A stretch of DNA of 64,000 bases from Anthopleura xanthogrammica. Lineage: Eukaryota; Cnidaria; Anthozoa; Actiniaria; Actiniidae. The position numbers were made by a program, and so were the translations under genes. Below the pieces are notes generated by a model. It saw only the letters and a program-made list of their open reading frames with translations, was not told the origin of the DNA and made no database searches. The stretch's first letter is position 1. Each line of letters opens with the position of its first letter. The stretch covers positions 7,814,400-7,878,399 of the forward strand of contig OZ025211.1 in assembly GCA_964019055.1 (NCBI GenBank). Reading direction: 5' to 3'. Below are positions 46,107 to 57,900 of this stretch, piece after piece.

Positions 46107-46280
46107 TTATTAAACTTGCGTCGTTCTTTACAGCCAAAACAAAATAAAAAAATTAACAATCGCTCCGAGCAAAAGAGCTCGTAATGGTTTTTATATATAT
46201 TTATCATACAACTGTGACGTAAATTTACCAAATAAGGAATAGAGAACTAAGGAAATATATAATAAATGTATTATAAATCC

Positions 46281-46392
46281 CTTATTAGATATTTTCTTGT
46301 GTATTGTATACGGGCTGACATTTTACTCGTTGCTCGCAACTCGTAAAATATCCGGCAGCCCGTAATACACAAGAAAATATCTCAGTAATAAG
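46281..46392. mobile_element. Palindromic foldback element
   Basis: CTTATTAGATATTTTCTTGT then GTATTGTATACGGGCTG pairs with CAGCCCGTAATAC then ACAAGAAAATATCTCAGTAA plus TAAG. The inner pair GACATTTTAC / GTAAAATATC continues the stem to a short loop, so nearly the whole 112 bp is one hairpin. Confidence 0.85.
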
Positions 46393-46774
46393 TGGTATGT
46401 ATTCACTGTTATAGCAGATTAAATTTTAATATCTACACCGGCAGGGAATGGTGTCCTTCTAAAATATTCTTATCATATTTTATAGCTTGATATTGCTAAC
46501 TCGTGATTAAAAAACCGTCACAATTTCGATGACATTAGTTATTAATACCGATAGAAAACCGATGCACAACTGCTATCTTGTACTGTAAATGACTGATATA
46601 TTATTTCCGCATAAATAAGGATGCATTAAAGATTCAGTAAATTTTACCAGTTTCTGATTGTTGACCAAATTTTTAGTCTTCATCGCAGGATAACATTATC
46701 CTTTGTAAATATTCTTATTCTCATTCTTATTCTTATATTAATGATTAATATAATAATTATAATCATCGTATTCT

Positions 46775-46777
46775 CAT

Positions 46778-46817
<40 letters not shown>

Positions 46818-46818
46818 G

Positions 46819-46889
<71 letters not shown>

Positions 46890-46906
46890 TCATCATCACC
46901 ACCACC

Positions 46907-46940
<34 letters not shown>

Positions 46941-46947
46941 TCACCAC

Positions 46948-46985
<38 letters not shown>

Positions 46986-46992
46986 CCACCAC

Positions 46993-47043
<51 letters not shown>

Positions 47044-47049
47044 TTATTC

Positions 47050-47080
<31 letters not shown>

Positions 47081-47087
47081 TATCATA
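46775..47087. repeat. (CAT)n/(CAC)n/(GCA)n compound microsatellite
   Basis: About 310 bp of CAT units with embedded CAC blocks and a short GCA run. The poly-His, poly-Asp and poly-Met frames are artefacts. Confidence 0.95.
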
Positions 47088-48532
47088 GATAGACTGGTGG
47101 TTTTAGCGTGAAATGATATTCTCTTTAGCGTTTTTTTAACTTCCTAACTCCGCCAACCCTATTTTTTATTAATATTCGGTATTATTACTAGTATTATTTG
47201 TTTATTTGTTGACCTCAGGGGATTTCCTGAAAATCTCTAATTCTAACATTGAACTAACATCCGCGCGGTTTTTTCATAGAAAACATTAATCATACGAAAA
47301 GTTCGAGAAGCGACGCTTCTAATGTCGGTTCTTTTTGATATTCATCCTTACGTCATAGGCTGACGACTTAAAACTCGACTATCGATTCTTTGTTTTGTTT
47401 GTATAAGAAACATAACCTTGATAACAATGCCGCCAGCGATAAAATACAAGGAGAAGTTCCGGCGGCTTCCACTACATGAGCTAAATGAGTCAAGTTGATA
47501 AGACTTGTATGGCGCGATCCACTCAACAACTTGTGTCGAGTTTGCTATCGGCTGGAGAAAATGTTCAATTAGATAATGCGTATGTTAAGTGAAACGCATA
47601 TATAATGGTTCTCGTATGAGTGGAAACATACGTTACTGACTTACAGCATAAACACTGTACGACATGCCTTAATATTATAATGGCTTCACAGCGCGTAGTT
47701 GCGGCTACAGTAAGATACGGTACGGCTATAGTACGGCTACGATTTTGGCCGTTTTCGTGTCCTACTCATCTACTCATACGAAAACTGCTCTATGAATAGA
47801 CGGACAAAGCGATTGAGGAAACATTATTGTTTATCCCATGCACGCATTCTGGCAAAAATTTGCCGAAGGCTTGCGCTAAGTCTCACTGGCTTACTTTAAT
47901 TGAGATCCTCCCTGACTCACTAGTGCAGTGAATGAAGAGCGCGAGGCGGGCATGCGCAGTTCGAAGAAGTCTATCTATCCAGAGCGCGCGTTTAGTGTGG
48001 CCTCCGTCAAAAAAGCGAAGGTCATGGAACAAAACTGAGAATACATTCTGTGATGAACAGAACGACTTCTTGCGTTGCGTCTTCCAAATAAGAAGGCCAA
48101 TGTCAATGTCAATGCCACTGGCTGTAGAAAATAATACAATGGTTGATTATTAAGTGCACAGGAAAACTGAATATTGAACACTTGAAGATAAACCGCAAAC
48201 GGCCCCTTTATTAAGCACACTTTCATTCATTTGTTTATCATGGATTTCTTTAAGAACCCTTGGTCTGATACCTGAATGACGTAAAGTTAGCAGATTTTCC
48301 GACCACTACTGAAGGGAGAGGAGTAGGGTTATTATGCTTTGGCCGCTCAACAATAGCGCCGCTCAACATGACAACACCCTGCTTGCAGACGTCTTTTCTG
48401 TCCTTCGCTCTGCCTTTAAAGGGGAGAAAAGTCTGCCTGCCGCTCAGCCCTAGGGAGGGTAAGAAAAATAACTTCTGCTCACAGGGTACATGACAACATA
48501 ACAAAGGATTAAACGCCGAAGAACGCGAAATG
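47088..48532. other. Intergenic between the receptor and TUBGCP6
   Basis: No supported gene. The frame at 48250-48504 on the minus strand overlaps what looks like interspersed repeat sequence. Confidence 0.45.
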
Positions 48533-48600
48533 ATTGATAATAATGGGAGTTCTTATATAGCGCATTTCACATCGTCTCAATGCGCTTTACAATTTTTAAC
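48533..48600 (+). repeat. ATAATAAT...AGCGCATTTC...ATGCGCTTTACA repeat, copy 2
   Basis: TGATAATAATGGGAGTTCTT, ATATAGCGCATTTC and AATGCGCTTTACAATTTTTA match the short stem-forming repeat at 832-905. Repeats of this pattern are widespread in aquatic invertebrate genomes. Confidence 0.6.
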
Positions 48601-48914
48601 CAGTGGAGGACTTTACGATAACTATTGATATTGATAACTGCAAAATACAATGTAAAACGCTAAGTTCAACATGATCATTTTTTAAACAGTATATCTTAAA
48701 GTACTTGCGCCTTCATACTTTTAAAATACTCAAACGATTATAACCAAGTGACAGACATCTTAATGCCTTTTAGATTTTCTTTCGAGTGGATAAAAAGCGC
48801 CATCTGTCAGTGCTGTCCATGTTTTTAGTCTAATAAAAATTAAAATGATGGGCTTCCTGTGTACTGTAACCATGATCCCTCGCGCGTGAGGACAGGCGGG
48901 CAAATCGAAAAAAC

Positions 48915-48935
48915 ATGGCGGACGAACATGGATGA
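48915..48935 (+). promoter_or_regulatory. 6-codon upstream ORF overlapping the TUBGCP6 start
   Basis: AAACATGGCGG gives ATG-GCG-GAC-GAA-CAT-GGA-TGA. Its stop overlaps the main ATG at 48928 (ATGGATGA), an arrangement that could lower initiation at the main start or allow reinitiation. The motif also resembles a YY1 site, as in the SNIP1 leader. Confidence 0.5.
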
Positions 48936-51900
48936 CAAGAGCGAAGGAATAACACTGCTTTTTCACAAGCTCTGCGAGCTTTCCTTCCTCAATGAGGCCA
49001 CCAAAAGAGAAGATGCATATACTAAAATTCGCTATACGAAAGCCAGGCGACTCAAAGTCCAAGCTTTGCTGTATGAAAAATTGTTTGACGAACTTCAAGC
49101 TCCTTGGAGTGGTGGACGAAACAATGTCACTAAGAAGAAGAAAGACGATAATACAAGCTTAAATGCTGATGAAAATATTGCTGTGACTATTTTCCAGCTA
49201 AGACTAGCTCGGCAGTTTGATAAAGCGGATCTTTTGGAGTATTATACTTCGAAATGGAAGGCTATACCAGGTAAAATTAAAATTGAATACGAAGCAATAT
49301 TTTTATTATAAAGCCTCCTAGATTGATGAGAATATAATTGTTTTTAGTATATACCAACAAGATAATCTCAAAAATGCCAGTCTATACCGTTAAAACAGCG
49401 TAAAAATCAATCTGTTTAGCAAAAATAAGAAATTCCTATTTGTTATTTGTTATTTTTATATGACAAAGTTCTTGCAATTTATTGGTTTAAATCCATTATA
49501 AATATTGTATATTTTTGTACTTCAGGAATATTATCAGACTCAGTGGACCTAAAAACCCCTAGAAATTATATAAGTGATCCAGATGCTATATTGAGGTTCA
49601 TTGTAGCATTATCTGGCACAGGACAACTGCAGGCACAACCTGTACTTGGACACCAAGATGAGCCATTCACTAATAATATGCAATACAAGGTACCAATCCT
49701 TATGCTCTTTTCAAGTAAACCTCGTGAGCTTGGGTATAATGTTTTCCTATTTCAGATCATGTGTCATTCTCTTGAAGAAGATTCTTTCTTTGTACGTATT
49801 CTTGTTCATGTGTCTTTCTGCAGAAATGATACTCTAGGGAATAATACATGAATTGAAATAGGATAGATGATAGGATAGATGATAATCAGACAAATAATTG
49901 CTGCATTCTGTTTGCATTGTGTATCTACTACATCTTATCCATTCAGGGCTTGAAATAATGGCCAATCAGTCCCTGGTCATGATGACTGGCCAAATAATTA
50001 GTTTTCACTTGATCATACCCTATTCCTGGCTCAACATTACAGGTCAAAATGACCAGCAAGGAAAATATTTGAATGGAGAAGTTCCAATTCTGGCCAGACA
50101 TAAATGTCAGTTGACTGGTTATTATTTCAAGCCCTGTCCATTACTTTACCTTAAGCCACATGTTTATAAATGTGTAGTTTTTACTGTTGACCAAAATTTA
50201 TGGATTCTTATGTTAAAGGATTTCAAGAGCCATTTACCAGAAGGTCCATTGTTGAATACTGACAGTTTGAAATTGAAAACTGAAGCCCTCCTTGCTGAGC
50301 ACTATGTCCAGTACTCCAGGTATTATCAGTGATGTAATGATGCAGCATAATTTCTCTAGCTAATGTTTACATAATTATGTACTTCAAATTAATACAGTTC
50401 ACTTTTAAACGATCATCTTTTTAACATTTGCAACCACAGTGCTCTTTTTGAGAGGCTTCCCACCATTGGACAGGATGTGTCTAAACAGACAACTAGTGTT
50501 CAGATGTTCTCTCAGATCACTGGTCCTGGACAAGGAAGAAACAGGTTCTTTGCTCTTCAGGTTAGCCCAATATGAAGCATAATTTCCTTCTAGATCACTC
50601 TGTCATAGATGGAGAACATGGTGGCAGCCATGTTGGATGGTATGAACAATACAATCATAAGAAAGAATTCAATTCACTAGTACACTAGGGTAAAGGGATT
50701 CTATTGTTCTGCAATCTAATGTAGCCATTGGCACCTGATCATACAAAATCTCTATACATGGTAGCCAGTGACTAGTAACGAATAGTCCCCTTCACAGTTC
50801 CCTGCACCATAGCTGTGCCTTTGCACATCAAAGCAAGACAGGAGGTGACCTTGCAATGATAGAGATGAGATTAATTGTCCAAGTATGTCTTGCTTTGATT
50901 CAAAGGCATGGCAACCTTTCAAGATGGCGCAGGGAACTGTGAAGGAGACTAAAATAAAATGCGAATTAACAGTGGACTATTGTTTCTCATCTTAAACTGC
51001 TATATCATCTTGCTGTACAGGAAGCAGGAGAAGCATCACATGACAAGAAGACAAGAACAACAGTGTTTGGAGCACTAAGTCATGGTTATACAGAAGACAT
51101 GGAAGTCAAACTGGGTCTTCCAGAGTTGCCTTCATCACCACATCAAAAGTAAGCAAGAACCTGATTAAATGGTGTTAGATTGTAAACAAATTATTCAAAT
51201 TATTTTGCATTGGAAGTTTAGTTAATTTTTTCTGAGAAAATCCAATTTAAAGTTTTTACTAATGAAGACAATTTAAACCAGTCCTCCACATTTGTTTTCT
51301 ATTTCCTTCATGAATATTAAATTAAATGTGTTTGATAATAGTAATTCCACCTGTATTTATTGTAAATTTATTTCATGCAGAACATTTGGGCTATCAACAT
51401 TGCCAACAGGAGAGGTATGCTCTTGAATTATTTTTTTTATTTTCGAACTTTGTATAATTTTTCCTGTCAAACTTTTCAATAATGGTGAAATATTTGCTTA
51501 GTCTCCAGATGATGAGGGCTTCCATGAATTGACTGAATCATCCATCATATCTTCAAGGCTGTCAGATTCCTCACCATCACAGCAAACAGCTGGGGAAGAT
51601 ATTTGGCAAGCAGCTTTGGCACTGCCTCCACAAAAGTTTTATACATGGGAAATGGAAGGAAGGTAATAAACATTGCATATTTTGGGTCTGGATGGCTGGG
51701 CTGCCTGTGGAATAACACAGGTAACCCAACCTGAAGTAACAAAAATGACAAATTTTGCTTTTATTTTGTGTATTGCATCTATTTCAAGTGAATAAAAGGG
51801 AAAAAGTTTGTAACTATACTGACATTTCAGATGTTAGTCTGTTTCATCCTTTCTTCCAACGAAGGACTGATGTCATTGGTGACCTTGATATGATAAAGAC

Positions 51901-54900
51901 TATGGACATTAACACCTTGGACAATATTGTTCACTGGTCTCTATCATTGAAAGGTTACTTCATGTCTCCCTTCGATGCAAAGGCATGGCTACCTTTTAAG
52001 ATGGCGCAGGGAACTGTGAAGGGGAATATTGCTGATTAGTATATTGAATATCCATAGGAGAGATGGGCTTGCAGAGTATCCATACATATCTGAAGCTGGT
52101 CCTGAAGTGTTTGATGAACTGTATAACTTGGTGTCTAGACAGCTGTCTTATCTGGTTAAGACACCCAGCCATTTTATGATGGTATCCTTGACAACACTGG
52201 TCACCCACTCTCTGGATGTCCTTATTGGTGTTCCTTCAGTCACATACCTCAGCAATACTGTGAGTGTTTATATTGCTTCTACCCATCCATCCATCCATCC
52301 ATCCATCCATCCGTCCGTCCGTCCGTCCGTCCGTCCGTCCGTCCGTCCGTCCGTCCGTCCGTCCGTCCGTCCGTCCGTCCGTCCGTCCGTCCGTCCGTCC
52401 GTCCGTCCGTCCGTCCGTCCGTCCGTCCGTCCGTCCGTCCGTCCGTCCGTCCGTCCGTCCGTCCGTCCGTCCGTCCGTCCGTCCGTCCGTCCGTCCGTCC
52501 GTCCGTCCGTCCGTCCATGATTTCACCAATATTCCTTTATTCCTAACAAAACAGAACATCATTAAAAACATGTTTGTAAACTTTCAATAATTACTGACAG
52601 CAACTTCCAATTTTTTTCATTTCAGGAATCACTTGGTTTTACTGTCAATCCAGATGTACGCTTATCAGGCTGTTCTCCTGAGCTAATACAGAATGTACTA
52701 AGTAAACTAGCAGCCATCGGCACTGATTATGTGCGCCTGGTCAGGTTCATCCATAGAGAGAGCCAGTCTGGAGGTTTGGTTCTGCAAGCATTTCTTGGTG
52801 GCTTGAGGAATTATTTACAGTGTTATAGAGCTACTGTTCTAAGTGTCAATGGTAAGAGAATATGATACTTGGGAATCAAGGGTGCCATATTGGTAACATA
52901 CCCCCCTTTCACCTCTGGGGTCTCTGGTTTGATTCCTGGTACCATGAACCATAGAATAGTCCCCTTCACAGTTCCCTGCACCATCTTAAAAGGTAGCCGT
53001 GCCTTTGCCTCGAAGCAAGACAAATGGTGAGCTTGAAATGATAGAGACATAATTGTCCAAGGTGTTAAAAAAAGGTCTCTATCATTGCAAGGTCACTGTT
53101 TGTCTTGGTATGGCTACCTTTCATGATGGCAGAGGGAACTGTGACAGGGACTATTCTAATTTGATCAAATGTTATTTCAGGAAATACATCAATATTCAAT
53201 GTTTTGCTTTTACAGTAAATTATTTTTGCTAGTTTAGTTGAGGTTTAGCCTATGTGCAGCCCGACCTTAACTCTGGCTAGTTGAGGTTGTGAGCTTTCCA
53301 TTTTGAATTTCATTCCAGCATCTACAGTAAAGAGCCCATTCCAGCTTAGCTTTACATTTCAAAGTCTGGGTAAACAATTGAGGTATGTGTGCCATTGACC
53401 AGGAATGGCTTACCCTGGGTTCCAGAGGCACTCTCACTCCAGTGCTTCTCGGAGGTAGGTTTTGTTCTCTGGCAATAATGAAACTTAAACGAGTAGCACT
53501 GGAGCAAGGTATCCTCTGGAACCAAGGGTAGGGAATGCTATAATCTGCTTAAATCTGTGAGAAAACATATGTGACATTTGTTTTTGGGGCAATTGACTCA
53601 AATCCAAAACACAGATCCATGCATGAAAGTAGTTTTGTGACTTTGGTTTTAATTTATCAGATTCCTATCCAACATGTGCATGTGTTCCAAGATAGAAAGA
53701 CCACCAACTGGCCCAAAGCAACCCTTCCCAGCTGTAAGTTCTCTCTAGAGTTGTTATGTTAAAGTTGAACAATACTCTCCTCCTCTAAAGTTCTCTCTCT
53801 TCACTCCTCTCCTCTTTCCTGTCCTGCCCTGCTCTTTCCTGTCCTGCCCTTCTCTGACCTGCCCTGCCCTTCTCTGACCTGCCCTACCATGGCATATCCT
53901 ACCCTGCCCTGCCCTGGCATCTGATGTCTATACATATTATTTTTAGATAACAATGCTATCTGTTATTTTTCATCTCTAGGGAGTGAAATTACTTTCTTAC
54001 TTATACAAGCTGGCTGCAGACCATTCAAGTTCAGAGCATTACCCGGTCCTGCTATCATTGCTCAAGCATAGTTGTACACCATACATTACGTGAGTAATTG
54101 ATGAGTGCGCCCATGACCCTTTTCACTATCGGGTCTATTGCGAATGTTTTTCCTATATCATTCCATCTCATACTAAGCACTCCTCTCTGCTTTAGCATTT
54201 TTTGAAATGAGTCATTGATGCTAAATGAAAAAGTAATATCTCTATAAGAAATCTATTAAATACCCTTATTCCATCGGTTATCTTCATCAATTTTCATGTA
54301 TCTTCATTATCTTCCTAAAGATTGGGCGTAGGAATATGAGCGGGCGTTTTTCTTTGATGCAGGATTGACCCATGTTGCAAATAAATTTTGAGGGAATATT
54401 ATCTATAACAGGGGGCTTTTGACCCATTGACCCATGATTTGAAAAATATGGATATTGGATTTTGATTGTTATTTTATAATGTCAATAGGTTTGTTCAGCA
54501 GTGGGTCTTCCAAGGAAAGTGTATTGATTTGTATGGAGAATTCATTATTGAATTAGACGATCAGTTCCTTGCATATCGGGGTAAAATATTAATGCAGATT
54601 TACTTTATTATTATTTTCTTGCAATTGTACTTGTTTGGCTTCGTTTACACGAAGGTGAGGTGTCCCTACTGCTTGGCTTGAGGTCTAACTCTCTTGTATT
54701 TGGTGTAACCTGTAAGCCCGTAGCAGGGAAATGGCCTGGGTGCCCGGGTAAAAAGAGTTAATTTCACGACGCGCTTACAGAACAAAATTTACGACACCAT
54801 TTGAACAAGTCACAGCGCGCCAGATTACTGCTCATTCCACAAAAAAATATTTCAACATGGTAGTGACGATCACGGCACAGCACGCCCATACCGTAAGTTC

Positions 54901-57900
54901 CACAGCCGCAAAGACTTTCGATTATAGAGTCAAAAGCTTTCCCTAGCACCAGGACCCAAGCTTAGCTTTATGTAAATCAAGGAGTCTCTCTTGACAAGTT
55001 TCAATATGGGATGGTTTAGATGGTTTGAATTTGTTCCAGGGAACACTTAATTTGGAGCCTTGCTCTGTTGTGTGATCCTCACCATAGACTTAGTACTCTA
55101 TTCAAATAGGTTTATTGTCATATTATTTTAAGTATGTGGTGAAAGATATTAAGTAAGTAGATAAGACCTTGGGGACGTTGCGATGTTATTGGTCGTACTA
55201 TTAGAAAAAAAACATTGGACTCAAAATCTTTGCATATACTTTACCTAACTTCATTATTTACTTTCAGACAAGCATTTCTGGAGTCACGGATTTGTAATAG
55301 CTGAAAAAGACAAGCTTGAATGTGTTCCCCTCTTCCTAAATGATCTAGCAAATGATATTTTCGCCTGTGGCAAATCCATTAACCTTTTAAAGCTCTGTTC
55401 TCCTGATGTAAGTATTTGTTCTTAAAAAACTAGGGCTTATCTAATGCCTGATACGGGTTTGACTAATTTAAAGACCACGTGTGGTGCGCGCTGCTAATGC
55501 GTTGCTTCCCACCGCTGTGGCTGTGGGCTCAGTCCCTTGTTTCGCTATCATATGCGAGCAAATGTGCTTGTTGATTCTCTCCTATGTTTCAAGGGGGTTT
55601 TTCCGGATTCTCCGCCTTTTTCTCTGTAAAGAAATAACTTCTAAACTCCATTTCAATTTGACTTTATTCATGAGCCTCTGGCTCTGGAGACTAAACAATC
55701 ACTCCCTGTGTAATCGACGTAACTTAGATTACATTGAGGATCACAAGTTCATGATTCATGATGAATCATGAACTTGTGATCTAACTTTTTTTTCTTAATC
55801 CTACAGCATTTTTTGTGTGATTCTGGTGTATTCCCTCCTAAAATGGAAGTCACATTTTCCATGTCCAAATTAAAAGCTATTGACCAGAATTGTCGTATTT
55901 ATATCGATTCCATGGATGCAATGGCAAAAAATATCAAAGAACAAAGAGAAAAGAAGGCAAGTGATTATAGTTTGAATTATCCTAACTTGGGCTTCTTTGA
56001 ACTGATCGCAGCGCGCGAGAACACTTTTCATCCAATAAAAAAGTTTTGACGCGATTCTATCACAGTTGCGACATAGAGCCGATATCGTATGAAGGCAAGC
56101 TAGGGACATGGCACTTTACACCGTACCCGTCACTGTAAAGAATTAACAACATCTTTAAATCAGTCACAGCACGCAAGATCATTGCCAAAAAAATGCGTCG
56201 ACACGGTAACATGACAGCGATGGCGCGGCACGGTTGCCCGCGAGGTTTATATTGACTTAAAAAAATGTGATCTTTTTTACTTAAAAATCTCTTGCATACT
56301 TTTTTTTTAGAAATTAGCCCTAGAAGAAGCGAAAGAGAAGGCACTTTTAAAGGAAAAAAGACTTGCTGAGAAAGCACTGGCTGATATCAATGGTGAGAAA
56401 AATACTATAAAACCCTTTAGGTTATTCCTAATGTGGCTCAGTTTGAGGGCAAAAAACAATGAAACTCATTCCTAAGGAGTGTTAACCTCTATTGCTTTGT
56501 CCTTCAAATTGAACTGCATTGGGACAACAAATTTCATCTGTCTTTCTGAGATGAAATATGCTGTAAAATGAAGTAACACGATGCAACAAGTTGACTTGTA
56601 ATCTCACTACGAGGGGGGGGGGGGCGTTTGATTGAGGAAACGTGGGGTCTAAAAGTTTTCTGGGGGGGGGGGGGGGGCGGAGTACCCGGGGAAAAACCTT
56701 TGAAAGACCTTTTTTAACCTATTAAGATATGCTAGTGGTCCGAGGATCAAACCAATGACCACAGCGCATTGGCAGCGCACGCCATTCTACTTGAGGCATG
56801 CCATCCTGATGTTTAAGCATATTATTTTTTCTTATAGAAATAATTGAGAAAGTGAAAGAAGCTATAAGCGCAAAGAAGAAAGAAGACCTACAAATGCTGA
56901 AAAAGCAGATGGAAGATGCCATAAAGGTGCGGTAAAAAAATTATCTCTAATTTTTTTTAAACCCTGTGCCGTTGTTGCACACAATGTTACTATCAACGTC
57001 GCAGAAGCAGAATCGCGATCTACTTTTAAAACGTCAAGCGCACGTCTGCAATTGCTGGCATTGACGTGATGTCTCATCCAACTCAATCACCATTTTCCAT
57101 ACATCGGTTCACTGGTCACAGGCAAAGTATTTTTTTTTTTCAGCAAAAAGAAGTATCAAAAGAAAAGGAAAGGGATGAAGACAGAAAGTTCACGGAAGAA
57201 GCGATGCATCGTTTTGATGAAGAAGATGGAATCAGAGAAAGGGCAAGGTAAAGAAACGAGTCTGACACTTTACGAGTCCAAAAGATTACGGGCTTGACTC
57301 CACCCAATTCGCGGCAAGTGTGGGTCTTTTGGTTAGAGCATTTTGAGCATATGACTATGAAAAACGTACGGCACGGACCGTGCCTTGCCGTGACCGTGTC
57401 AGTGCCGTGCCTTATATAAAAACATTTGACATTCGGTGCCGCGTCCGCGCCGCGCGGTAACCGTGCCTTGTGCCATGACTATTCACGCTCATACAAAATT
57501 TGCCGTAGTGCTTGCCAGATGTGTGTGTACTTCGAGCGAGGTCATGCAGTTGCTTCATTAGATTTTTGATTATATGATATTTTGATATACTATTTTGAAA
57601 ATTAGAATTACTGTTTTAAATGTCAACATGTCAGTAAAACAGTCATCATAATCAGGCAGTTTTCTTATTCGAACATTTCAGAATGTGTTTTCGAAATGTG
57701 CCTTACTCTGTTCATAGCATAACTTGTAAAACTATATTTCTTTTCTTTTTCTGCAGACAAGAACTTATAGAGTACTACCAGAAACTAACAGAAGAAATGG
57801 ATAGACGCGAAGAACGTGCTCAGTGGAACATCAAACGATACGAACTGAACAAGACCAGGATTGAGTTCTTTGCACGAGAAGAAGCTAAACTTCAGCAACT

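Noticed and set aside
46741..47088. Poly-His, poly-Asp and poly-Met frames
   Set aside because: Microsatellite artefacts. The same applies to frames over the arrays at 2375, 10508, 22853, 28372 and 52282.
49447..50332. Separate small genes at 49447-49851 and 49898-50332
   Set aside because: They are TUBGCP6 exons read through into flanking introns, the second also crossing a MITE.
53661..53733. Direct joining of TUBGCP6 exon 9 to the segment at 53661
   Set aside because: That join gives a stop. Inserting the 64-bp exon at 53319-53382 restores the frame and yields the expected FTFQSLGKQLR segment.
55473..55640. Second SINE-type head in TUBGCP6 intron 14
   Set aside because: GTGGGCTCAGTCCC is B-box-like and the following text resembles retroelement tails, but no other copy in the window confirms it.
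57683..57756. Using the ATG at 57683 as a protein start for the 691-aa frame
   Set aside because: The first part is intron with a clear polypyrimidine tract and CTGCAG acceptor at 57756. The exon joins the upstream TUBGCP6 frame as RQELIEYY.
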